From Shewanella carassii (GTDB taxonomy: Bacteria; Pseudomonadota; Gammaproteobacteria; Enterobacterales; Shewanellaceae), in contig NZ_NGVS01000013.1 in the NCBI RefSeq assembly GCF_002777975.1, positions 162,392-226,391 on the forward strand: a DNA stretch of 64,000 bases, given 5' to 3'. Positions 17,726-25,201 of this stretch are shown one piece after another. The notes below the pieces were generated by a model. That model had not been told where the DNA came from. It worked only from the letters and a program-made list of their open reading frames with translations, and made no database searches. The position numbers and the translations under genes were made by a program. How positions within the stretch are numbered: position 1 is the first letter of the stretch; every line of letters starts with the position of its first letter.

Positions 17726-18002
17726 TGACTTATTCCTAAACCATATCAGCCTAAGGCTTTTTTTTCATCCGCATGTTTACGTGCTTGTTCACATAAAAAT
17801 TATAAAAAACGAAAAATTATCATAAGTATAGAAAATGTTATTTTTTCAATAGTCTATGCGTATTATTGGTGCTCGCTGAGCCGGATGCCGGGGGCATCTG
17901 TTTATATTACTTCGAGCCTCGACATCCCTGTCTCGGCTACGCCAATTTGCAACAACGCCCGCGGCGGCTCCGAAGGGGGATTTGATGCAATTCTTCCCAT
18001 AC
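17726..18002. other. Intergenic stretch before the minus-strand modular repeat
   Basis: The first 150 bp are AT-rich and should contain the TetR gene's promoter. From about 17880 the sequence becomes GC-rich with a GATGCC/GGCATC hairpin. It appears to lead into the modular repeat at 18003-18310. I see no gene. Confidence 0.35.
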
Positions 18003-18310
18003 AGAGTTGTTTTAAACTGCAGACATACGCCTATTTTCCAGGCACAGGCGGGACTGTGACCTTCCTAGCCAGGGATGGCGAGGCGACTACCGCATTTGTT
18101 CCAGACAAATGTCGGCATACACTCCATCCATGGAGATAAGGGATGTACTCGCAGCGAGTCACAGGATCGCCTGTGCATAAGCCTGCGGCAGGCAATGGGA
18201 GACATCCGTTGCTGGAAGTTTAATCTATGTTATTTAGCTATTTTGAGCTGAAAGCAATGCTAGCCGCTGTGTCAGCGGCCTAAAGTCGTGGAGCAAATGC
18301 ATCCATGCAT
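18003..18310 (-). repeat. Modular hairpin repeat, copy C
   Basis: Read on the minus strand, this matches the repeats at 31511-31926. It opens with a TGCATGGATGCA hairpin, then CTCCACGACTTTAGGCCGCTG. Next come the GCCTGCCGCAGGCTTATGCA segment and CGATCCTGTGACTCG. It continues with CGCCATCCCTGGCT, and closes with GGTCACAGT-CGCCTGTGCCTGG and a TCTGCAG tail. Between these blocks the small hairpins differ from those in copies A and B but keep their pairing. Confidence 0.75.
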
Positions 18311-18560
18311 AACGGCAGTATTTGAAAGCACGTTGCTGCGAAACTCTCGCCGTGTCACTGGATTGACTGTGCGAGAGGCCGTTCTCGGACGTCCTGTCCT
18401 TCACGGCATTCAGGCTTCCTGCCCATCCTCACTGCTGGGTATTGGCTGCAGCTTAGCCAATACCCAGGCACAGGATTGTCTGTGCAAAAGGTTGTTCTTG
18501 GCGGCGCCGCTATCGGGGAAGGGAATAACTTGGTTTCCGGCGGTTTTTTCATCAGCAATG
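18311..18560. repeat. Further modular repeat sequence with an 11-bp hairpin
   Basis: The segment around 18380-18425 (GGCCGTTC, CGTCCTG, CCTTCA, GGCATT, TCCTG) matches a module near 31998-32045. GGGTATTGGCT at 18437-18447 pairs perfectly with 18455-18465. No coding potential is convincing. Confidence 0.5.
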
Positions 18561-18590
18561 AAAAAGACCCAACTCACGTTGGGTCTTTGG
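18561..18590 (-). terminator. Rho-independent terminator of the POT transporter gene
   Basis: A perfect stem AAAGACCCAAC/GTTGGGTCTTT with a 4-nt loop. On the minus strand it is followed by a T-run. It lies about 50 bp past the stop of the POT gene. Confidence 0.8.
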
Positions 18591-18638
18591 AGGGGGGAAA
18601 TCAATGAGGTTTTGCCGCTCAGGTTGGCGGCAAACGCC

Positions 18639-20198
18639 TTAACCCTGTTGCGGTTCCACTGCCCGATAATGATCCTGCATGGTGTAAGAGCGGGCGTAGA
18701 GCGCAAACACCAAGGCGGCCAGCAGGGCGAAGCCGGCGAAGAAGAACATCTGGAAGGCGGTGACACTCAGGCCGGTTTCGGCAATCTGATTGGTCACGGC
18801 ATCGCTCTTGACGCTGGCGTTGGCTAATAGCACCCAGAGGTTGCCCACAGTGACCGATAGGGTCCAGAAACTCATGATGCTGCCTTTCATCGACTTGGGT
18901 GCCTGGCTGTAGGCAAACTCCAATCCGGTGGCAGAAACCAGTACTTCACCGAAAGTCAGCAGCGCGTAAGGTAGCACCTGCCAGGTGATAGACATGGGGG
19001 TGCCGCCATCCATCATCAGCTGAATGCTGCCTATTACTATCCAGGAAAGGCCGGAGAAAGCGATACCTGCACCCATTTTACGCAGGGCATTGAGGCGCAT
19101 GCCGCTGCGCTCCAGCATGGGGTAAAGCACAAAGTTATTAAAGGGGATCAGCAGCATAACCAGCAGTGGGTTGAGTGCTTGCATCATGGCCGGTTCAAAC
19201 CAGTCCGGCTTGACCATGTCGTTGGCCTGTAAAATCCAGGTGGAAGCCTTTTGATCGAACAGTGACCAGAAGGGAGTGACCAAGGCAAACAGGATTAAGA
19301 TGCGGAATACGGCGCGCACACCGTCCACCGCCTCGAGCGGATGTTGATTGCGGGCCCGCTCCAGCTGCATGGAGGCGCCTATGCCGACAAAGCCCATCAA
19401 GAGCACCATCGCCAGACAGAGCGCGGTCACCACTCCCAGGCTGTCGTATTGGGTGAGAGAAAACAGCGCCAGCACTATGCCTATGGCACTCAGCAGCAAA
19501 CCTGTATTGGCCTTGCCGGGTACCGGAGTGAAGATGGCGCTCTTGAGCACCGGCAGGAAGCCGTGTGGATCTTTGGGCTCGGGTTGCTGGTGGACATAAC
19601 GTTTACGGCCGCCCCAGAAGAATACCGTGGCGATAAACATCAGTACCCCTGGGATACCGAAGGCCACCGAAGGGCCGAAGAATTTCAGCAGCAGCGGCAT
19701 CGACAGCGAGGCGAAGAAGGAGCCGAAGTTGATGGTGAAATAGAACATGTCGAAGGCTTTTTGCGCCAACGACTTATTGCTCTGATCGAACTGATCGCCC
19801 ATGAACGAGGACACTAGCGGCTTGATGCCGCCCGAGCCCAAGGCTATCAGGAACAGGCCTGAGTAGAAGCCGGTTTTGCTGGTTTCGAAAATCGCCAGGA
19901 AGGCATGGCCAATCACATAGACTATGCTAAGCCATAAAATGGTGTGGTATTTGCCGAAGAAACGGTCGGCCAACCAGCCCCCCAAGAGAGGGAAGAAATA
20001 CACCCCGATCACAAAGGAGTGGAACACATCTTTGGCCTCACCCTGACGCAGTTCTTCCGGCACCGACAGCAGCAGAGCCGTCATCAGGAAGGGGGTCAGA
20101 ATGTTGCGCATACCGTAAAAACTGAAACGCTCGCAGGCTTCACTGGCAATGATAAAAGGGATCTGTCGCGGCCAACGCGCAGAGGAAGGTGAGCTCAT
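18639..20198 (-). CDS. POT family proton-coupled oligopeptide transporter
   Basis: A 519-residue inner-membrane transporter of the PTR2/POT family, which takes up di- and tripeptides with protons. The N-terminal helix carries the family's ExxERF signature (EACERFSFYGMRNIL), used for proton coupling. ADRFFGKYHTI follows in the loop after helix 2, and GSGGIKPLVSSFMGDQFD at the other PTR2 signature region. About 14 hydrophobic helices are visible. The C-terminal FAYSQAPKSMKGSIMSFW is also typical. The ATG at 20198 has AAGG upstream. It is a single gene with its own terminator. Which of the several Shewanella POT paralogues it is cannot be decided here. Confidence 0.93.
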   Translation of the reverse strand: MSSPSSARWPRQIPFIIASEACERFSFYGMRNILTPFLMTALLLSVPEELRQGEAKDVFHSFVIGVYFFPLLGGWLADRFFGKYHTILWLSIVYVIGHAFLAIFETSKTGFYSGLFLIALGSGGIKPLVSSFMGDQFDQSNKSLAQKAFDMFYFTINFGSFFASLSMPLLLKFFGPSVAFGIPGVLMFIATVFFWGGRKRYVHQQPEPKDPHGFLPVLKSAIFTPVPGKANTGLLLSAIGIVLALFSLTQYDSLGVVTALCLAMVLLMGFVGIGASMQLERARNQHPLEAVDGVRAVFRILILFALVTPFWSLFDQKASTWILQANDMVKPDWFEPAMMQALNPLLVMLLIPFNNFVLYPMLERSGMRLNALRKMGAGIAFSGLSWIVIGSIQLMMDGGTPMSITWQVLPYALLTFGEVLVSATGLEFAYSQAPKSMKGSIMSFWTLSVTVGNLWVLLANASVKSDAVTNQIAETGLSVTAFQMFFFAGFALLAALVFALYARSYTMQDHYRAVEPQQG

Positions 20199-20423
20199 AA
20201 TGTACCTTGGTTATTGTCGATTCTAATAAAGGTTGCAGCTATATGCGCATAATCCGGCTTTCCATTCAACTCTGGAGCTTGGCAAAAGCGTATTTTTTGT
20301 GAGCTTGAGTACAAATTTGCATCGAAAGTCATGAAAAGGGCAAACTGATTACTCGCATTGGCAGCGGCATTGAGCTGTCATCATAGCGCCACGCTAAACC
20401 AAGGCTATCGGGAGCCAGGCACC

Positions 20424-21608
20424 ATGGGTACACCTTTGTATGGACCATTGACCATCGCTGAATGGCTCAGGCTCAACCTGCAGCGCCAGGGCTTGTTGCA
20501 ACCGGCGGCATCGGCGGCGGCCATGATCCATCAACTGGGCTATGTGCAGATAGATTCCATCAATGTGGTCGAGCGGGCTCATCACCATGTGCTGCATAGC
20601 CGGTTGCCCGGTTATCACCCCGAGCAGCTGCAACAGGCTATGGCCGATAAAGAGGTGTTCGAGTACTGGGCTCACGCCGCGGCCTACCTGCCCATGAGTG
20701 ACTACAGGTACAGCCTGCAACGCAAACGGCAACTGAGTCAGGGGGATAAACACTGGTTTGAACCGGACGAGCCCTTGATGCGGGAAGTGCTTGCCAGAGT
20801 GCGCGCCGAGGGGCCGCTCAAGGCCAGTGATTTTGAACACTCAAGTGATCCGCGTGGCAGTTGGTGGGACTGGAAACCGGCCAAGAAGGCGCTGGAACAG
20901 CTGTTTATGCGCGGCGAGTTAATGGTGCTGCGGCGTGAACGGTTTCAAAAGGTTTATGATTTGGCCGAGCGGGTGCTCCCGCCGGGGATAGATACCCGGG
21001 TGCCCGACGATGATGAGTTTGGCCGGTATCTGGTGAACCGCTTTCTCAATGCCAACGGTTTTGGCTCAGAGGCCCAGTTTGCCTATCTGCGTAAAGGCAT
21101 GCGGCTGGTTATCAAGCGGGTGTTGGCCCAAGGGCTGGAGGCCGGTGAACTGCAGCACTTTAAGGTCGATGGTCAGCAGTATTTCTGCCCGGCAGAACTG
21201 AGTGCGCCGCCCATGATCCCGGATCGGGTCTGGCTGCTCAATCCCTTCGATAACCTGGTTATTCAACGTAACCGCTTAAAGCAATGGTTTGGCTTTGACT
21301 ATCAACTGGAGGTGTACCTGCCGCAGGAAAAGCGAGTTTACGGCTATTTCAGCCTGGCCATCCTCTGGCGCCAGCAGTTTATCGGCCGGGTCGACGTCAA
21401 GGCCGACCGGCCGCGCCAATGCCTATTGTTGCAAAACCTGGTGTTGGAGCCTGAGTATGCCAATCGGCCTTTGGATGATGGATTGCTGGCCGAGCTTACC
21501 AGGGCCATTGCCGACTATGCCCGTTTCAATGCCTGCGAGCGTTGGAAGTTGGTGCGCAGTAATCACAAGGAGCTAAAGCAGCGCTGGCGCCGTTTGCAAA
21601 GTTTATAG
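20424..21608 (+). CDS. YcaQ/AlkX-like winged-helix DNA glycosylase
   Basis: A 394-residue member of the HTH_42 family that includes E. coli YcaQ (AlkX) and AlkZ, which excise bulky or crosslinked bases. The catalytic QxD/QxQ motif is visible as QID in GYVQIDSINVVERAHHHVL, which is the YcaQ form. EYWAHAAAYLP and the later GSWWDWKPAKKALEQLFMRGEL (a winged helix) are also typical of the family. So are LLNPFDNLVIQRNRLKQWFGFDY and the C-terminal region. The ATG at 20424 follows GGGAG, and the upstream TTG at 20358 is less likely. It stands alone between a divergent POT gene and deoD. DNA crosslink repair is inferred from the family. Confidence 0.85.
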   Translation: MGTPLYGPLTIAEWLRLNLQRQGLLQPAASAAAMIHQLGYVQIDSINVVERAHHHVLHSRLPGYHPEQLQQAMADKEVFEYWAHAAAYLPMSDYRYSLQRKRQLSQGDKHWFEPDEPLMREVLARVRAEGPLKASDFEHSSDPRGSWWDWKPAKKALEQLFMRGELMVLRRERFQKVYDLAERVLPPGIDTRVPDDDEFGRYLVNRFLNANGFGSEAQFAYLRKGMRLVIKRVLAQGLEAGELQHFKVDGQQYFCPAELSAPPMIPDRVWLLNPFDNLVIQRNRLKQWFGFDYQLEVYLPQEKRVYGYFSLAILWRQQFIGRVDVKADRPRQCLLLQNLVLEPEYANRPLDDGLLAELTRAIADYARFNACERWKLVRSNHKELKQRWRRLQSL

Positions 21609-21766
21609 TGCCAACTCGGCTCTGTGCCTGCCTTAAAATAGCCGTGTAGTTGGCTGAGAGGAGTGTGGCATTTTGGTAAACAAATCCCCGCAAGCGGACT
21701 TTTGTCCTCAAGGCTTTTTTGGCGTCGCCGGTAGACTCGGGCCAGTTTTTATCCGAGGAACAGCTT

Positions 21767-22465
21767 ATGACAGCACATATCAACGCCGCCAAAGGCGATT
21801 TTGCCAAGACAGTTATCATGCCCGGCGATCCTTTGCGGGCCAAATACATTGCCGAGCACTTTCTCGATGATGCCCGCGAGGTGACTTCGGTGCGCAATAT
21901 GCTGGGTTATACCGGCAGTTGGCAGGGTAAGCCGGTTTCCGTAATGGGCCACGGCATGGGGATCCCCTCCATGGTGCTTTATGGTCATGAGCTGATCAAC
22001 GACTTCGGGGTTGAGCGTATCATTCGGGTGGGTAGCCTGGGGGCGACCCAGCGTCAGGTGCAGATGCGTGATGTGATCCTGGCTCAGGCGGCAGGGACAG
22101 ATTCAGTCACCAACGCCAAGCGCAGCGCAGGTTATCATATGCCGACTTCGGCCAGCTTCCCGCTGCTGCTCAAGGCCTGGGAACAAGCCAAGGCCCAAGG
22201 GCTGAATGTCAGGGTGGGCAATGTGTTCAGCGGCGATCTCTACTATGACCCGGATGAAGATCTGATCCCGGCGCTGGAGCGCTTCGGCATTCTGGGAATA
22301 GATATGGAAGTGGCCGGTCTCTATGGCCTAGCGCAGCAGTTCGGTATCGAGGCCTTGGCGATTCTGACCGTATCGGATCACTGCCTCACAGGTGAAGAAA
22401 CCAGTGCCGAAGAGCGCCAGCTGTCGTTTAACCAGATGATCTCGCTGGCGCTGGCCGTGGCCTAA
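21767..22465 (+). CDS. deoD: Purine-nucleoside phosphorylase, DeoD type
   Basis: A 232-residue hexameric purine nucleoside phosphorylase that splits purine (deoxy)nucleosides with phosphate to the free base and (deoxy)ribose-1-phosphate. It has the phosphate-binding GDPLRAKYIAEHFL, the GHGMGIPSM loop, GNVFSGDLYY and DMEVAGLYGLA for ribose binding. The base-binding aspartate is in TVSDHCLTGEETSAEER. The ATG at 21767 follows GAGGA. The last codons and the TAA stop overlap the left end of a MITE-like element (22462-22670). The product ends LALAVA, some seven residues short of E. coli DeoD by my recollection, so the insertion may have trimmed the C-terminus. Activity should be unaffected because the active site is intact. 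Confidence 0.92.
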   Translation: MTAHINAAKGDFAKTVIMPGDPLRAKYIAEHFLDDAREVTSVRNMLGYTGSWQGKPVSVMGHGMGIPSMVLYGHELINDFGVERIIRVGSLGATQRQVQMRDVILAQAAGTDSVTNAKRSAGYHMPTSASFPLLLKAWEQAKAQGLNVRVGNVFSGDLYYDPDEDLIPALERFGILGIDMEVAGLYGLAQQFGIEALAILTVSDHCLTGEETSAEERQLSFNQMISLALAVA

Positions 22466-22670
22466 GGAAGGTGCAAACAAGTCCCATGTGTGCTCTGCGT
22501 CGGCTTACGGGCCTGGATGCAAGGCGTGGTTCACAGCAACCGGCTCTCTGCGTTATCTGACTTCGACAGGCCCCGGCATGCCTTCAGTCAGATGCCTTGA
22601 ACGCCAATTGCTGTGCAAGCCACTCTCTACAAAAGAGAAGGCAACGAGGACTTATTCGCACCTTCCCTAA
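22462..22670. mobile_element. MITE-like element with 23-bp terminal inverted repeats
   Basis: The left end 22462-22484 (AAGGTGC, AAGTCC) and right end 22648-22670 (GGACTTATTCGCACCTT) are inverted repeats with about 4 mismatches in 23. The interior has no coding capacity. A partial relative of the left end lies at 15366-15430. The element fills the gap between deoD and the MFS gene, and its end provides the deoD stop codon. Confidence 0.65.
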
Positions 22671-22691
22671 TACGTTGATGGATGATAAGAA

Positions 22692-23864
22692 ATGAATAAT
22701 AAAATCACACTGACGGCCATCAGTTTTCTGGCCAACTTTATCATGGCGGGTTTTGCCTCTCAGTTCGGTATGTTGATAGAGCCGATAGCCACCCGCTTCG
22801 GAGCCGATGTCAACGATGTGGCTTCAATCTTCTCACTGCTGAACGGCGGCGCCCTAGCGGGCACTGTTGTGGCCTTTTTGTTGATTGAAAAGGTCGGTAT
22901 CAAGCCGATGACACTGCTGAGCTATGCCGTTATCTTCCTGTCGGCGCTGGCGCTGCATTTTGGCTCTTCGTTGACCGTGGTTATGGTGGCCATGACGCTG
23001 GTGGGTTTGTGCGGCGGCATCGGCCTGTGTATCGCTGGTACTCTGGTGGTGTCCCTGTGGCAGGAGCGAATCCAGTCCACCATGCTGGTGGTGCAGGATG
23101 CCACCTTTAACGTGGCCGGGGTGGTGTTTCCGTTGATCACCACTTATGCCCTAACGCACTCCATGGCCTGGAGTTACAGCTATCTGGCGGTAGGCCTGGT
23201 GGCCTTGCTGACCCTGGCACTGGCGGCCTTCACCTCTTTCAGCCGGGTACAGGGCCAGGGTGAACAGGCGCAGTCCGCTCAGCGTTCCGAATGGAACTTC
23301 GGTATTATCAGCGGCGGTCTGGGGCTGTTTCTGGGCATGTTGGCGCTCTATACCTTCCTCACTTGGGCGCCTATGTTTGTGAAACAGAAGTTTGAGATCC
23401 CGTTTGAAGAGGCGGGCAATATCATCACCCAGTACTGGTCGGCGGCGTTGGTGGGCGCCTTGATCTCAACCCTGATAGTGACCCGGATGCAGATCCGCCA
23501 CTTCCTGTTGATGATCATCTCGTTGGCATTGTTGCTCACCAGCTGGATTGTCAGCTGTGGCGATCTGGAAACCCTGGGGTACCTGACCTATGGCTACGGC
23601 TTTGTCTGCGCCGCGCTCTATAACGCCTTTATCGCCTATGGGGTTTCCTTTGTGAAACAAGCCAGTAGCCGCAATGTGTCTTTCATTCTGATCAGCGGCA
23701 GTGCCGGCGCCATGTTCAGCCCGGCGATTAGCTCAATGGCGGAAAAGATAGTGGGCTTGCAGACCGTCATGTATGCCATTCCTGTGCTCTACGGGGTGAT
23801 CTTGCTGATGCTGCTGGTGTCCAATTTGGGCTTTAAGCGTCAGGCCGAGGCGGCTGCGGTCTGA
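22692..23864 (+). CDS. MFS transporter, TsgA-like
   Basis: A 390-residue inner-membrane protein with about 12 hydrophobic helices, of the major facilitator superfamily. Order and spacing of segments resemble E. coli TsgA: an N-terminal ITLTAISFLANFIMAGF, then SIFSLLNGGALAGT, VVQDATFNVAGVVFPLI, and after the central loop WAPMFVKQKF and NIITQYWSAALVG. TsgA function is poorly defined. The start is ATG 22692 behind a weak site. It lies 21 bp after the MITE-like element, so its promoter is either inside the element or upstream of deoD. It converges on the Crp/Fnr gene with a shared terminator. Confidence 0.8.
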   Translation: MNNKITLTAISFLANFIMAGFASQFGMLIEPIATRFGADVNDVASIFSLLNGGALAGTVVAFLLIEKVGIKPMTLLSYAVIFLSALALHFGSSLTVVMVAMTLVGLCGGIGLCIAGTLVVSLWQERIQSTMLVVQDATFNVAGVVFPLITTYALTHSMAWSYSYLAVGLVALLTLALAAFTSFSRVQGQGEQAQSAQRSEWNFGIISGGLGLFLGMLALYTFLTWAPMFVKQKFEIPFEEAGNIITQYWSAALVGALISTLIVTRMQIRHFLLMIISLALLLTSWIVSCGDLETLGYLTYGYGFVCAALYNAFIAYGVSFVKQASSRNVSFILISGSAGAMFSPAISSMAEKIVGLQTVMYAIPVLYGVILLMLLVSNLGFKRQAEAAAV

Positions 23865-23887
23865 GCCTGAAGATCTTCTCAGCGAAT

Positions 23888-23910
23888 AGGGGAGCTAAAG
23901 CTCCCCTTGT
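23888..23910. terminator. Hairpin between convergent MFS and Crp/Fnr genes
   Basis: A perfect GGGGAGC/GCTCCCC stem with a 4-nt loop followed by TTGTT. It overlaps the last codons of the Crp/Fnr gene and probably ends the MFS transcript. Confidence 0.7.
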
Positions 23911-24578
23911 TCGACAAAATCCTGCAGCGCCTTGAGATCCATTATCTCCAGCTTGCCCTTGCTGCGCCGAACCAATCCGGCATCTTCCAGCGATTGTATC
24001 GCCCGGCGATAAACTCTGGCGGTAGTGCCGAAACGCTCAGCCTCCAGATAGCCCTTATTGAACCCAGATACCGGCAGGTCATCCAGCTGCTGGTGATAGA
24101 GGTCGTAGGCAATGTTGTAGCTGATGGGGTAGAGCATTCGTCGGGTGAAAATGTCTACTGTGTCCTGATAATCTATGGCGATGGCACTGGCGAAAAACAG
24201 CGCCAGCCTGGGGTGCTCACCCAGGGCCTGCTGCAGCTTGTCGGCGGGAATAATGCCGCAGGTCAGTGGGGTTTGTGCCAGAATGTCCAACTGGCAGGGG
24301 TTTTGGGTGAAAAACTCCATTTCACCGAATAGCTGCGAGTCACATTTCAGGGTGCCGAGTTGAAAGTTGCGGCCGTTGCGGGCGCTGTAGCTCATGGCGA
24401 TTTTGCCACTGGGCACCAGTACCAGTTGATTCAGCTTCTGCCCCTGCTGCATCAAGGCTTCTCCCGGCGCAAAGCGGCGCTGCTCGCTGACGCAACTGAG
24501 CAATACCCGCTCCACGAGAGGGTAGTCTGATTGCCATTCCTGGGAGTATCTGCCTTGGGTAAGAGGTTTAAGCTGCAT
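23895..24578 (-). CDS. Crp/Fnr family transcriptional regulator
   Basis: A 227-residue regulator. It has an N-terminal cyclic-nucleotide-binding-like fold (APGEALMQQGQKLNQLVLVPSGKIAMSY, FGEMEFFTQNP). A dimer helix follows, then a C-terminal winged helix (YLEAERFGTTARVYRRAIQSLEDAGLVRRSKG). No FNR-type cysteine cluster is present at the N-terminus, and the cAMP-binding arginine/serine pair of CRP is not evident, so the ligand is unknown. It may resemble the YeiL-type branch. It is divergent from the small membrane protein and scs operon, which begin about 160 bp away, and could control them. Confidence 0.88.
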   Translation of the reverse strand: MQLKPLTQGRYSQEWQSDYPLVERVLLSCVSEQRRFAPGEALMQQGQKLNQLVLVPSGKIAMSYSARNGRNFQLGTLKCDSQLFGEMEFFTQNPCQLDILAQTPLTCGIIPADKLQQALGEHPRLALFFASAIAIDYQDTVDIFTRRMLYPISYNIAYDLYHQQLDDLPVSGFNKGYLEAERFGTTARVYRRAIQSLEDAGLVRRSKGKLEIMDLKALQDFVEQGEL

Positions 24579-24734
24579 CTTGGGGTCGAAAACTGGGGCT
24601 TGGTGGGGGAATTATCCTGCCAATGGCGCAGATGGCAAGCAAGGATTGGTTGCAGCAGCGGTTTCAGGATTGACCTTTGTCGTCAATCATGGAACCCTAT
24701 CGGCATTCTTGGGCCATACAGAGCAAAGTGCAGC

Positions 24735-25139
24735 ATGGGGTTTTCACTCGGTGTTAACCGCTTCTCCCTCAGAGACAGGGCGCTGGTGTCATTGATCATC
24801 AGTCTGCTGGTGATTCTGCTCTGTTTTGGTCAGCAGCTTTCGCTGTTTGGCTCCTGCCCACTCAAGGCTCAGCATCAACTGACGCAACTTGGTGTTGATA
24901 CTGCGCCGACTCACGCCAATGATGCGGGCAAGGCGCAGCTCAATGAAGAGCCCTGCCATCTGTCTTCCCATATGCTGAACCTGCAACCTGTGGTACTGCA
25001 ACTTGGACTCACTGCCCTGTTGCTGTTTCTGCTGTTGCTCAACTGGCTCGGCAGTACCCGGCCTTTCAGTGTTTATCTCTCTCACCCCATAGTCTCCAAA
25101 CGAAGGCGACACTCAGTGTTGTGCGTGTATCTGGAATGA
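24735..25139 (+). CDS. Small membrane protein upstream of the scs operon
   Basis: A 134-residue frame with two hydrophobic helices (ALVSLIISLLVILLCFGQ and LQLGLTALLLFLLLLNWL). Between them is a polar loop containing Cys and several His residues (GSCPLKAQHQL, EEPCHLSSHML). The C-terminus is basic. The ATG at 24735 has only a weak ribosome-binding site, and the gene is divergent from the Crp/Fnr regulator. It occupies the place of scsA before scsB. The Cys/His-rich loop would suit metal handling, but I cannot confirm homology to ScsA. Coding status is likely rather than certain. Confidence 0.55.
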   Translation: MGFSLGVNRFSLRDRALVSLIISLLVILLCFGQQLSLFGSCPLKAQHQLTQLGVDTAPTHANDAGKAQLNEEPCHLSSHMLNLQPVVLQLGLTALLLFLLLLNWLGSTRPFSVYLSHPIVSKRRRHSVLCVYLE

Positions 25140-25201
25140 AAACATCCTGAACTTTTGCCGGTTAACACCGGGTTCTGATGTTTTGTTTTGGAGCTAATTT
25201 C

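Noticed and set aside
17885..18139. Reading frame of 84 codons on the plus strand
   Set aside because: It overlaps the modular repeat on its antisense strand, has no ribosome-binding site and no protein-like features.
18288..18827. Reading frame of 179 codons on the plus strand
   Set aside because: It runs through repeat sequence, a terminator and antisense to the POT gene.
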